DNA of 25,334 nucleotides from CAYUJH01 sp964394585 (GCA_964394585.1 CAYMYI010000058.1:1-25334), one strand, 5' to 3'. Shown: positions 1 to 7,970, counted from the stretch's first letter. The notes: generated by a model from the sequence alone, not told the origin. Made by a program: numbers and translations.

Positions 1-153
1 AGTAGCTAAAACCGATACAACAGCTCTGCGGTGTACCCATTTTTCTGCCAAGGTAAGAATACCACAGCGGAGCATTGCCGAAGGGCGCGTAAAGGTAAAA
101 GGAAGCAGTTGGTTGCGGGTAGTGGGTTCGTCGAATAAAACGATGGGCAGCAT
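1..153 (-). CDS. GlmU-like sugar nucleotidyltransferase, N-terminal part (runs off the left edge)
   Basis: The minus strand from an ATG at 153-151 reads 51 open codons to the window edge. The peptide starts MLPIVLFDEP and continues with LLPFTFTRPSAMLRCGILT and LAEKW. This matches, from memory, the start of the Bacteroidota GlmU-like family (putative UDP-GlcNAc diphosphorylase/acetyltransferase variant), whose N terminus reads roughly 'ivLFDd..r..LLPlTfTRPva.lRvGIlTi.eKW'. An in-frame stop nine codons upstream fixes the ATG as the only likely start. The gene lies 74 bases downstream of the histidine kinase on the same strand, so co-transcription is possible. An overlapping ATG frame starting at 191 is open over the same bases but has no family resemblance. 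The catalytic and acyltransferase parts lie outside the window, so activity cannot be judged. Confidence 0.72.
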   Translation of the reverse strand, partial: MLPIVLFDEPTTRNQLLPFTFTRPSAMLRCGILTLAEKWVHRRAVVSVLAT

Positions 154-227
154 ACAATAAACGGATAAGTTTGAGGCGTAAAGTTATGCATTGTTACCTT
201 TTTGACGGCAAAAAAGGCGGTCTTACC

Positions 228-1868
228 TTATCCTTGCCCATGTTGCTTATAAGGTAAGAAGATGATAAAAGTACTTCCCTTTCCTAGTTCGCTTTTTACC
301 GAAATATCTCCATGGTGCGCTTCAATCATGGTTTTAACATAACTTAGCCCAAGCCCAAACCCTTTTACATTATGGACATTCCCGGTAGGTACGCGATAAA
401 ACTTATCGAATACTTTATTGATCATATCGCGCGAAATACCTTGCCCTTTATCAGAAACAAATAATCGGATTCCTTTAGGGTTACTCACCGTTCGGATGGT
501 GATTTCCGGCGTTTCCGGAGAGTACTTATTGGCATTGTCTAATAAGTTATTCACAATGTTGGTGAGGTGTACTTCATCTCCTTCAACATAAGGGTTTTCG
601 GCTTCGAGTAGCATTTGGATGGAGCCCTCGCGCTTTTCCACTTGAATATGAATATTTCGGACTGCTTTTTCAATCACTTGGTGTAAATCAAGAGGAACGA
701 TTTTTAGCTTAAAATCACCTCGATCGAGTCGGGCAATCTGCAACACTTTTTCTACCTGTAGCGATAGGCGGTCGTTTTCTTCGCGAATCATGTTCAGGTA
801 GCGCGTCCCTTGAGTAGGCATTTGGCGAATATCGGGGTCCATCAGCGCTTCGCAAGCCAGCGAAACGGTAGCAATGGGGGTTTTGAGTTCGTGGGTCATG
901 TTGCTGATGAAATCTTTGGTAATCTCCGATATTTTCTTTTGCCGAAGAATCGTGAAAATCGCTACCGCGAAACTAACAGCAATGAGTAAGATAAACCCTG
1001 CCGAGGCTCCTAACACAGATATCAGTTCCATAAAAATGTATTTGTTTTGCTTCGGGAAATGAATGGCAAGAAAATTTTGGTTGTCGTACAAATCAGAAGG
1101 GAACAGTTGCGTACGAAATTTCGACTCAAGCAATTCTTGTTGTGCCGTTTCTACATTCGTATAGACAAACTTAGGCGCTGTGTTATCGTTAAAATTGATT
1201 ACACCAAACTGATATTCCATATCCATTCCACGGTTGCGTAGTTCTTGGCGCAATAGTGAATCGAGCATGGTCATGTCTATGCGTTCATCCACCGACTTTT
1301 TGCGATCGGCAACCATCAGTTCATTTACAATAAAAGAGACCAATTCCGACTTTTGTGCGAGTTTCACCGTGAGCGAAGGAGTAAGCTGATTTTTATAACG
1401 TACACTATCTTCTGCGGTAATTAAGTTCTCTAAGTCAGGGTTTAGCCGTAAGGTAGTTTCATCGTCAGAAATTATATTCTTACGCGCTACGCCTGTGGTA
1501 CTAATCACCGCTTCTTCTTCCACTTCGTAGGCATAGCCTTCTTCCGAGAGTTTATCAGAGCCAAACAACTGCCGAATGCGCACGGTCTGCTGTTCGGTCC
1601 ACCGCGCCGTTCCGGTAGAATCAATTTCAAGTGAGTAGAAATCGTTTTGTACGTTTACATTATTTTCAATTTTACTACGTGTTACATAAAGAGTTTCGTG
1701 GCGCTCTACTTTGTAGATTACGGCATCGAGCATTGCATGTACATTGCGGCTAAACTGTTCTTTGTTCGTTTGAATGCCGGTTTTAATCCAATAAAACTGC
1801 AGTGCAATAAGCCCGGTAAGTGCTAGGCTCATAAGCACAATTACAATGGTAATATTCTTTTTTGCCAC
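228..1868 (-). CDS. Membrane sensor histidine kinase (RprX-like)
   Basis: 546 residues. An N-terminal membrane segment (about 7-27) and a second one (about 279-306) enclose a periplasmic sensor region of roughly 250 residues. The cytoplasmic part has the H-box NMTHELKTPIA with phospho-acceptor His326, the N-box NIVNNLLDNANKYS, the G1 box DKGQGIS and the G2 region GFGLGLSYVK. It is therefore a complete HisKA plus HATPase_c kinase without a HAMP domain, as in the Bacteroidota RprX group. It would autophosphorylate and pass phosphate to an OmpR-family regulator, but no regulator gene lies next to it in the window; the next minus-strand gene is GlmU-like. The start is GTG at 1868-1866, just before the basic and hydrophobic leader. 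The ligand is unknown. Confidence 0.93.
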   Translation of the reverse strand: MAKKNITIVIVLMSLALTGLIALQFYWIKTGIQTNKEQFSRNVHAMLDAVIYKVERHETLYVTRSKIENNVNVQNDFYSLEIDSTGTARWTEQQTVRIRQLFGSDKLSEEGYAYEVEEEAVISTTGVARKNIISDDETTLRLNPDLENLITAEDSVRYKNQLTPSLTVKLAQKSELVSFIVNELMVADRKKSVDERIDMTMLDSLLRQELRNRGMDMEYQFGVINFNDNTAPKFVYTNVETAQQELLESKFRTQLFPSDLYDNQNFLAIHFPKQNKYIFMELISVLGASAGFILLIAVSFAVAIFTILRQKKISEITKDFISNMTHELKTPIATVSLACEALMDPDIRQMPTQGTRYLNMIREENDRLSLQVEKVLQIARLDRGDFKLKIVPLDLHQVIEKAVRNIHIQVEKREGSIQMLLEAENPYVEGDEVHLTNIVNNLLDNANKYSPETPEITIRTVSNPKGIRLFVSDKGQGISRDMINKVFDKFYRVPTGNVHNVKGFGLGLSYVKTMIEAHHGDISVKSELGKGSTFIIFLPYKQHGQG

Positions 1869-1891
1869 GTTTTTTCCGTTTAGAGTTTATG

Positions 1892-1899
1892 CAAAAGTA
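1892..1899 (-). promoter_or_regulatory. Bacteroidota -7 element for the histidine kinase
   Basis: The minus strand reads TACTTTTG followed by CA, a full match to the Bacteroidota -7 consensus TAnnTTTG. It ends 23 bases before the GTG start of the kinase, giving a short leader. No clear -33 TTTG is seen at the usual spacing, which would fit a promoter needing an activator at the direct repeats just upstream. Confidence 0.6.
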
Positions 1900-1923
1900 G
1901 GGGGAAGAAATATGTCTACACGT

Positions 1924-1941
1924 TGTTTAACACTGTTTAAC
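1924..1941. promoter_or_regulatory. Tandem direct repeat TGTTTAAC, 10-base period; candidate response-regulator site
   Basis: TGTTTAAC occurs at 1924-1931 and again at 1934-1941, separated by AC, so the repeats fall on the same face of the helix. OmpR-family regulators typically bind direct repeats with a 10-11 base period. The site is about 25 bases upstream of the -7 element of the histidine kinase, near the position expected of an activator. Autoregulation by the cognate regulator is an inference. The opposite gene, the FkbM methyltransferase at 2022, could also be controlled from here. Confidence 0.5.
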
Positions 1942-2009
1942 GGCAAGTCATCTTCTTATTTTAAAGAAAGAAAAGGCACAGATGCTCGTATTCAAGATAG
2001 CTGTACGCC

Positions 2010-2017
2010 TATCTTTG
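2010..2017 (+). promoter_or_regulatory. -7 element almost touching the FkbM start codon
   Basis: TATCTTTG followed by GC matches the Bacteroidota -7 element TAnnTTTG. Only four bases separate it from the ATG at 2022, so transcription from here would begin at or next to the start codon and give a leaderless or nearly leaderless mRNA. No -33 TTTG is evident. Confidence 0.45.
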
Positions 2018-2021
2018 CGCA

Positions 2022-2798
2022 ATGAAGCATTTTGTATTAAAAGGTATCAAAATACTACGCCAGCAAGTATTGGGGCATGGGCGCATTAACTACCGAGGGC
2101 AAGGGCTACTCAACTTTATTGATGTAGGCGCCCTAGGCGATTTGCCCGAGCCTTGGTTTACTCATGCAAAATACATTGCCAAACTGCTAAGCTTTGAACC
2201 ACTCGAAAAAGCGGCGGAACACCCTAATATAATCACCTCGCAGGCAGCACTTTGGGAAGAAGAAGCTACTCTACCTTTCTACATTTACCAAGGGCTGGGA
2301 GGCTCTGGTTCGTCTTTATTCAAGCAGAATTACGAGTATGTAGAAAAAAACTACGAAAGCCTCTGCCAACGAGGCAATCCGTGGCTTGCCCAAACCTGGT
2401 TCGAACGCTCTCAGCTCGCTTCCGAGCAAGAAGTCCGCTGCACTACCTTAGATCAAGTCCTTACTTCGCTCTCGCCCCCTATTTCTTTCGATTTTATGAA
2501 GATTGATGCACAAGGTGCTGAATTTCAAATTTTGAAAGGAGGAGAAGCATTTCTTGAAAACCATTGTCTTGGCTTACAGCTTGAACTATTCAACATTCCT
2601 TTGTACAAAGGGATTGCCTTACTGCCCGAAGTTGAAAGTTACTTAGCCTCTAAAGGGTTTGAGTTGGTTAAAAAATATCTTGCACATGGTTCGTTTGCTT
2701 CCCAGCACGACTGCGTTTTTTTAAAGAAACACCCCCCTGAAGCGGCATACCCTAAAATGCAATTGCTTCGCAAAGTATATGACTTGCCTACGGTTTAA
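2022..2798 (+). CDS. FkbM-family SAM-dependent methyltransferase
   Basis: 258 residues. FIDVGALGD (about 32-40) is the SAM-binding first strand and loop, with the FkbM pattern IDVGAnxG. The acidic second-strand residue is in LLSFEP, and FDFMKIDAQGAEFQILKGG is the FkbM signature (KIDvEGaE..vLkG). A C-terminal strand HDCVFLKK closes the fold. Family members O-methylate sugars or polyketides. There is no glycan gene cluster next to it, so the substrate is unknown; cell-surface glycan is a guess. The ATG at 2022 is the first usable start; an in-frame TTG at 2070 is the main alternative, because the promoter element lies so close. The gene is divergent from the histidine kinase. Confidence 0.88.
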   Translation: MKHFVLKGIKILRQQVLGHGRINYRGQGLLNFIDVGALGDLPEPWFTHAKYIAKLLSFEPLEKAAEHPNIITSQAALWEEEATLPFYIYQGLGGSGSSLFKQNYEYVEKNYESLCQRGNPWLAQTWFERSQLASEQEVRCTTLDQVLTSLSPPISFDFMKIDAQGAEFQILKGGEAFLENHCLGLQLELFNIPLYKGIALLPEVESYLASKGFELVKKYLAHGSFASQHDCVFLKKHPPEAAYPKMQLLRKVYDLPTV

Positions 2799-2913
2799 GT
2801 ATTCGCTATATCTTCACTTTACTGTATTATTTCGTTAAAGCAAATGCGTTCTTAGCCATAATTGCGTAATTTACAGTTCAAATAAATAGTCGTAAGACCC
2901 GCTGAAATCTGCT

Positions 2914-4878
2914 ATGCGCATATCTTTTTGTAAAAATACTATTCGCAATTTATGGCTACTCGGACTGCTGTTCGCAGCCTTCGGGCAAGCGCGCGCTCAA
3001 AGTTCTTGGGAAATCGCCAAACAAGAAAAAAAGGGGGAAATCATTGTGTATTACTTTGATTTTGAGCCTTTTTTCTATGAAGAAGGCAAAACGTTAAAGG
3101 GCATTGAACACGAGTTGATGGAATCGTTCCGTACGTTCGTGCAAGAGAAATATGGAGTAGAACTTTCCATTCGATACCTCCCCAACCCCATGTTTCAATC
3201 GCTCTATCAACAGATAAAAAATGGAAGTTCAGGCGAGTTTGGGGCTGCCTCTTTTTCCATCACCCCAGAGCGTTTGCAGGAAGTAAAGTTTACCCTCCCC
3301 TACATGCCCGATGTAGAAGTACTGATTAGTAGCTATAATGTTCCGATTGCTGCCGATACCACCGAGTTTATCGAAGCATTTGAAGGACTTACAGCACTAA
3401 GTATGCGCAGCAGTACATACGACCGAAACCTCGATAAACTACAAGCCAATGTACTTCCTAATATGCAGAAAGAGTACATGGAACATTTCGACGAAATCGC
3501 TGAACGCATTTCTGAAGAAGACAATTTATACGGCTATTCGCAGCTTTCTTCGTATTTGCTAGCTCGGCAGCAAGGCTTGCGGATCCGTCGGCAAAATATG
3601 TTTAAAGTACGTAATGCAGGCGGATATGGCATCGCCTATCCGCTAGCTAGCGATTGGAACGAGCCGATGAATGCTTTTTTCACTAGCCCTAATTTCAAAC
3701 AAGAAATGGAGGTAATTGTAAAGAAGTATTTTGGCGAAGATGTGAACGACCTTATACGCGAAATTGCCGCCCAAGATACCTCGGCACGCTACCAAGATGT
3801 TGCCTTGCTAACTAAGGAATATGAAATCCAAAACTTAGAACTCACTAAACAAACTTTAGAGATAGAACGGCAACAGTTTATCCGTAACTCTGCTTTTTTA
3901 GGTGTTTTCCTTGCGCTAGTTTTAATAGTGTTGTTATACAACCAATATCAAATAAAGCGAAAAAGTAACACCCAACTTACTAGCAAAAACCAAGAAATTG
4001 CTAAAAAACAAAACGAATTGCTAGCACAAACCGAAGAGCTACAACAACTCAACGAGGCAATGCTTTCGCAACGCGAGTTCATTGAGCGGCAAAACCTAGA
4101 GCTCAAGAACCAGAACCTGAAAATGCATAGCAGTGTACAATCGGCTAAACTGATACAGGAAGCCATGCTCCCTTTTGAAAGCCGTATGCAAGAAGCCCTT
4201 CAAGAATACTTTGTGATTTACAGACCACGCGATGTGGTTTCCGGGGATTTCTATTGGCTACGAGCCGAAAGTAGTGTTACCTATGCCGCTGCCGTAGACT
4301 GTACCGGGCATGGAATCCCCGGAGCATTTATGAGCATGATTGGCAACTCTTTGCTCGATAAAGTGCTAGGGCTACAAAAAGTAGAAAACTTAGGCGAAGC
4401 ATTGCATAAAATTGATGTAGATATAAAAATTGCCCTGAAACAAGAGTTTACCGGCGATGTGAACGGAATGGATGCCATTTTGGTAGGCATGGAAGCTCAA
4501 GCCGATCAAACAGTTCGCATACGCTTTTCCGGAGCGAAACGCCCTCTGTATTATTGGGATGCTTCCACCGAACAACTACATGAACAGAAAGGTAACCGCA
4601 GTGGGCTAGGAGGAAACGTCCGCAAACAAAAAGAATTTGTGGAGCATCAAATCACTCTACCCAAAGGAAGTATACTTTACCTAACTACCGATGGATTTGC
4701 TGACCAAAATAATGAAGAACGTAAGAAGTATGGCGGTGCACGATTGCGCAAAACCTTACAGCAAATCGCTAAAATGCCCCTAGTTGATCAAAAAGCAGCC
4801 CTCGAAGCAACACTGGAAACTCACCAAGGGGTAAGCCAACAGCGCGACGATATTTTAGTTTGGGGAATTCGTATTTAG
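2914..4878 (+). CDS. Membrane receptor phosphatase: periplasmic solute-binding domain (SBP family 3) fused to SpoIIE/PP2C
   Basis: 654 residues. A signal peptide ends near ARAQ (about 29). Residues about 40-285 resemble a family-3 solute-binding protein (VYYFDFEPFFY, KGIEHELMESF, FSITPERLQEVKFTLPYM). One membrane helix at about 326-346 (FLGVFLALVLIVLLYNQYQ) is flanked by coiled coil on the cytoplasmic side (about 350-410). The C-terminal SpoIIE phosphatase (about 425-654) carries SGDFYW, DCTGHGIPGAFMSM (Asp462), LTTDGFADQ and RDDILVWG, so the metal-binding acidic residues look intact. The predicted role is to bind a small solute, perhaps an amino acid, in the periplasm and gate Ser/Thr dephosphorylation inside. 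No kinase, HAMP or GAF domain is seen. It is followed 179 bases later by a second SpoIIE receptor on the same strand. Confidence 0.9.
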   Translation: MRISFCKNTIRNLWLLGLLFAAFGQARAQSSWEIAKQEKKGEIIVYYFDFEPFFYEEGKTLKGIEHELMESFRTFVQEKYGVELSIRYLPNPMFQSLYQQIKNGSSGEFGAASFSITPERLQEVKFTLPYMPDVEVLISSYNVPIAADTTEFIEAFEGLTALSMRSSTYDRNLDKLQANVLPNMQKEYMEHFDEIAERISEEDNLYGYSQLSSYLLARQQGLRIRRQNMFKVRNAGGYGIAYPLASDWNEPMNAFFTSPNFKQEMEVIVKKYFGEDVNDLIREIAAQDTSARYQDVALLTKEYEIQNLELTKQTLEIERQQFIRNSAFLGVFLALVLIVLLYNQYQIKRKSNTQLTSKNQEIAKKQNELLAQTEELQQLNEAMLSQREFIERQNLELKNQNLKMHSSVQSAKLIQEAMLPFESRMQEALQEYFVIYRPRDVVSGDFYWLRAESSVTYAAAVDCTGHGIPGAFMSMIGNSLLDKVLGLQKVENLGEALHKIDVDIKIALKQEFTGDVNGMDAILVGMEAQADQTVRIRFSGAKRPLYYWDASTEQLHEQKGNRSGLGGNVRKQKEFVEHQITLPKGSILYLTTDGFADQNNEERKKYGGARLRKTLQQIAKMPLVDQKAALEATLETHQGVSQQRDDILVWGIRI

Positions 4879-5057
4879 CAATCTTAATTTTTAGTAGGCA
4901 AAGAGCTTTTCATGGTAAAAAGAACTGTTCGTGCTACTCTTACGCAGGGTAACAAACAGTTGCTTTTATCCGCAATTGATAAATACTAAACGACTCAGGT
5001 TAACAGTTTTACCAAAGGAAAAACTCTTCGAAATGCCTTAACACGTTAACCAGAACA

Positions 5058-6977
5058 ATGACTAAATATCTACTCATTCTTTCCTTGAGCTTCCTTTCTA
5101 TGCAAGCTGTATTTGCTCAAGAAAATCTTACAATCGCTCAACTAGAAGAAATTGTAAAACTAAACCGAAAAGATCGGGACCAAGTTGATGTTCTTAATAT
5201 TTTATGCCAACGGTACGCCACGGCAGACCCTAAAAAGGCAGAGCGGTATGGCGAAGAAGCTGAACGGCTTGCTGATGACCTTGCTTATACCGAAGGGCTT
5301 CTGCAAGCCTATAAAAATTTAGCAAGTTTATATGCCAACCAGTTACAACGGCACGATAAAGCCGTGGATCTATACGAAAAAGCATACCTCATTTACAAAC
5401 AACAGTACGAAAACGACCTTATCAGCAAAGAGGAAATTAAAGAGTTTATGGTAGGGACTGTTTTAAAAAGTTCCCAAACTCTCGAAGCTAAAGGCGATTT
5501 GCGATCTCGCGATCGGCGCGCCCTGCGCGAATATCAACAACTCCAAGGCGATTTTGCCGCCTACCTCGCTGAGTTTGCCCAAACTACTGCTAAAGAACTT
5601 CGCGAGCGAGAAACAGCACTCGACTCTACCGTGAAAGCACTTGAAACTGCTGAAAAAGAGCTCGACCAAACAGAAACTTCACTTACAGCAGAAATTAAGA
5701 AGAAGAACCGGCAAATTTACCGTGCAAGCAAAACGAAGGAATCGCTCTCGAAAGAAAACCGTGCATTGTTTGATAGCCTCTTATTGCGCGAGTTTATGCA
5801 GGAAGATTTGGAAGATAGCCTCATGGAACGGGAAATCCGCCTGAAAGATGCACGGCTGAAAGTGCTTGAACAAAAGTCGAAAGTGCTTGCAGAACAGGCA
5901 AAAGTCAATAAACTCGAAAGGGAAAAATCAATGCAGCAGCTCATCATTACTGCATCGGTCATAGGGGGACTTTTGGTGTTAACTACCGCTATTGTGGTGT
6001 TTATCAGCTTACGTAAGCAACGCAAACTGAACGCCATCTTAGTAAAGCAAAAGCAAGAACTCGCCGAGCTAAACGAAGAAATCAACCAGCAAAACGAAGA
6101 GATTTTGGCACAACAAGATAGCATCGTACAGCAAAACTTGGAAATTTCCGCACAACGCGACAATATCCAGCAGAAAAACAATCAAATTACGGCTAGTATT
6201 AATTATGCCGAGCGGATTCAACAAGCCATTTTACCTCAACCCGCCAAGTTAAATAAGCATTTGCAAGATGCCTTTGTGTTTTTTAAACCCCGAGATATCG
6301 TAAGTGGCGATTTCTACTGGTTTAATACCGTTGAGAATAAACTAATTATAGCAGCAGTAGATTGTACAGGGCATGGCATCCCCGGTGCTTTCATGAGCAT
6401 GGTAGGCAATACCATCCTCTCAGAAATTGTAGAACAACGGAAAATCACTTTACCCGATGTGATTTTAAATGAAATGCACCGGCGAATTCACGCATCGCTT
6501 CGCCAAGACGAAAATAAAAGTAGAGATGGTATGGATATGGCGTTAGTAACCATCGATTTTAAAAAACAAGAAATGCTATTTGCAGGTGCGAAAAATCCGC
6601 TAATCTATATTCAGCAAGGGAAATTGCACCACATCAAAGGCGATAAAAAACCGATAGGTGGGCAACAAAAAGAGCAAATTCGCATCTTTACAAGGCATAC
6701 CATTTCGCTGGCAACCCCCGATAACTCCCCCACATATTTTTACTTATTTTCCGACGGATACCCCGATCAGTTCGGAGGACCTGAGAAAAGAAAATTCTAC
6801 ACGCGCAATTTTAGAGAACTGCTACTCAATATCCACGAGCTGTCGATGGATAAGCAAGTCGAAGCACTCTCAAAAACAATTACTGATTGGATGAATGCAG
6901 GCAACCAAAAGCAACTCGACGATATTTTGGTAATAGGAGGAAAGCTTGAGGCTTCCTCCAATCAGTTAGCATCGTAG
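5058..6977 (+). CDS. Membrane receptor phosphatase: periplasmic TPR-like/coiled-coil region fused to SpoIIE/PP2C
   Basis: 639 residues. The signal peptide ends near AVFAQ (about 21). Residues about 40-135 are helical and TPR-like (AERYGEEAERLADDL, YKNLASLYANQL, KAVDLYEKAYLIYK), followed by a long charged coiled coil to about 290. The membrane helix is at about 295-317 (IITASVIGGLLVLTTAIVVF). A Gln/Glu/Asn-rich cytoplasmic coiled coil (about 325-385) leads into a SpoIIE phosphatase with SGDFYWF, DCTGHGIPGAFMSM (from about 434), SRDGMDMALV, LFSDGYPDQ and LDDILVIGG. The catalytic part closely parallels the preceding gene, so the two are paralogues with exchanged sensors. TPR sensors are thought to read protein or envelope cues, but the ligand is unknown. 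It ends five bases from the convergent pspC-like gene. Confidence 0.9.
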   Translation: MTKYLLILSLSFLSMQAVFAQENLTIAQLEEIVKLNRKDRDQVDVLNILCQRYATADPKKAERYGEEAERLADDLAYTEGLLQAYKNLASLYANQLQRHDKAVDLYEKAYLIYKQQYENDLISKEEIKEFMVGTVLKSSQTLEAKGDLRSRDRRALREYQQLQGDFAAYLAEFAQTTAKELRERETALDSTVKALETAEKELDQTETSLTAEIKKKNRQIYRASKTKESLSKENRALFDSLLLREFMQEDLEDSLMEREIRLKDARLKVLEQKSKVLAEQAKVNKLEREKSMQQLIITASVIGGLLVLTTAIVVFISLRKQRKLNAILVKQKQELAELNEEINQQNEEILAQQDSIVQQNLEISAQRDNIQQKNNQITASINYAERIQQAILPQPAKLNKHLQDAFVFFKPRDIVSGDFYWFNTVENKLIIAAVDCTGHGIPGAFMSMVGNTILSEIVEQRKITLPDVILNEMHRRIHASLRQDENKSRDGMDMALVTIDFKKQEMLFAGAKNPLIYIQQGKLHHIKGDKKPIGGQQKEQIRIFTRHTISLATPDNSPTYFYLFSDGYPDQFGGPEKRKFYTRNFRELLLNIHELSMDKQVEALSKTITDWMNAGNQKQLDDILVIGGKLEASSNQLAS

Positions 6978-6982
6978 AAACA

Positions 6983-7204
6983 CTAGATGATAAACTCTTT
7001 CAGTTGAGTGCCTCTTCGCACGTATCTACGGACGTTCATCCAAAAAGCAAGTGCCAAATAAAGTACTAAGGGAGAACCCAATGTGAGAAATGATAAATAG
7101 ATAAAGTACATTCGGATGACATTGGAAGAAATTCCCATAATTTCGCCTAACCGACTGCATACACCAAAAACTTGCTTTTCAAGAAAGAATTGAAAGGATT
7201 TCAT
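6983..7204 (-). CDS. PspC-domain small membrane protein
   Basis: 73 residues when started at the ATG 7204-7202. The frame is open further, to 7270, but those extra 22 residues have no family resemblance. FQFFLEKQVFGVCSRLGEIMG is the PspC signature (a short amphipathic start and a conserved G.C.GlaeylGi-type segment). It is followed by VIRMYFIYLSFLTLGSPLVLY, a membrane helix, and a basic tail (NVRRYVRR). PspC proteins sit in the inner membrane and act in envelope-stress responses; here no PspA or PspB gene is near. The gene converges on the second SpoIIE phosphatase with only five bases between the stop codons. Confidence 0.85.
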   Translation of the reverse strand: MKSFQFFLEKQVFGVCSRLGEIMGISSNVIRMYFIYLSFLTLGSPLVLYLALAFWMNVRRYVRRGTQLKEFII

Positions 7205-7307
7205 GGCAGTTATGGCTTGTGGTAAAAAAACAATTGTGTGAATTAGAACGCTAAATGTAGCTTTATTCACATAATTTGAAACTCAAAAAAGCCGCAAGTG
7301 GTTTATC

Positions 7308-7336
7308 GTGGTTACCACTAATTCTGTGAATTAGTG
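7308..7336. repeat. Two overlapping, mutually exclusive inverted repeats upstream of pspC-like gene
   Basis: CACTAATTC at 7316-7324 pairs with GAATTAGTG at 7328-7336 (9 bp, 3-base loop TGT). Just before it GTGGT at 7308-7312 can pair with ACCAC at 7314-7318 around one base. The two share the bases CAC at 7316-7318 and cannot form together. They lie about 100 bases upstream of the PspC start. They may be a regulator site or leader structure; no function is proven. Confidence 0.4.
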
Positions 7337-7366
7337 CAAATATGCGTTGAAAGAAGGTAAATATAA

Positions 7367-7396
7367 AAAGGTTTGTAGCAAGTACTACAAACCTTT
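7367..7396 (-). terminator. Intrinsic terminator of the SpoIIAA-like gene
   Basis: AAAGGTTTGTAG at 7367-7378 is perfectly complementary to CTACAAACCTTT at 7385-7396, giving a 12-bp stem with a 6-base loop. On the minus strand the hairpin is followed by TTATATTTACC, a U-rich run. It lies 32 bases past the stop of the minus-strand gene at 7429-7830, so it should end that transcript and separate it from the pspC-like gene. Confidence 0.8.
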
Positions 7397-7428
7397 CTAA
7401 GCGTTATACAATACACTGAGCCAAAAAT

Positions 7429-7830
7429 TTATACTCGAACATAGTCTAAATACATTTCGGCAAATTCAGGATCATCAAACATATTCAAGCGAATCTTCAT
7501 ACGTTTTCCCAAACTTTCCAATGCATCGATAGTCCTTTGGTTGCGTGGCATTATTTGCGCACTACGCTCAATACCAGCGTTGGCTAATGCTTTTAATACC
7601 GGTATATGTAGGGCTTCTTCTACTTCTTGGGAGTAAGGGCGCATTTCTGAAAAATCCGCGAGGCACGTAAACTTCCAATCGAATAATGCAATTGCTTTTT
7701 GCACGTCCTCGCAATAATTTGGAACGAGTTTCGCGCTGTTCCACAATCCATTTACTCTGATGTAAAGCCTCTGTAAATCAAGATTTACAGATATAGAGTA
7801 GAAGTCATTTTGAGCGATGGTAAGTATCAC
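7429..7830 (-). CDS. Small SpoIIAA/STAS-like protein of unknown function
   Basis: 133 residues, with a GTG start at 7830-7828 and no signal peptide. The pattern of strands and helices is LYIRVNGLW, a helix with VPNYCEDVQKAIALF, the strand FTCLADFSEM, then a helix and a strand SAQIMP. It resembles the SpoIIAA-like (STAS-fold) proteins common in Cytophagales, in which an N-terminal 'l.l.G.W' strand and 'f.iltDls.m' strand recur. The phosphorylatable Asp-Ser-Ser/Thr turn of true anti-anti-sigma factors is not evident. It stands alone, ended by its own terminator. Being within 500 bases of a SpoIIE phosphatase gene makes it a possible partner, but that is inference. Family call moderate; function unknown. 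Confidence 0.6.
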   Translation of the reverse strand: MILTIAQNDFYSISVNLDLQRLYIRVNGLWNSAKLVPNYCEDVQKAIALFDWKFTCLADFSEMRPYSQEVEEALHIPVLKALANAGIERSAQIMPRNQRTIDALESLGKRMKIRLNMFDDPEFAEMYLDYVRV

Positions 7831-7970
7831 GGTTGTAGGTAGTCTTAATTCAATAATAATTTTAAATGAATATTAATCAAATTAGATGTCATAATAGTTA
7901 AAAATCTGATATTCAACTATTTAACTTTGTAATTTTGTTTAATGATTTAATAAAAATATTAGACAAATAC

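Noticed and set aside
6..191. 61-codon minus-strand frame with an ATG at 191
   Set aside because: It overlaps the frame at 1-153 that matches the GlmU-like family and shows no protein-like pattern of its own.
2914..4878. Calling the first SpoIIE gene an amino-acid ABC transporter binding protein
   Set aside because: The solute-binding domain is tethered to a membrane helix and a phosphatase, and no permease or ATPase for uptake is adjacent.
4912..4989. 25-codon plus-strand frame between the two SpoIIE genes (starts MVKRTVRATL)
   Set aside because: Too short to judge; no promoter, ribosome site or known family seen.
5717..6181. 154-codon frame opposite the second SpoIIE gene
   Set aside because: Its Ser/Cys/Phe-rich composition is the expected antisense of a Glu/Gln/Lys coiled coil.
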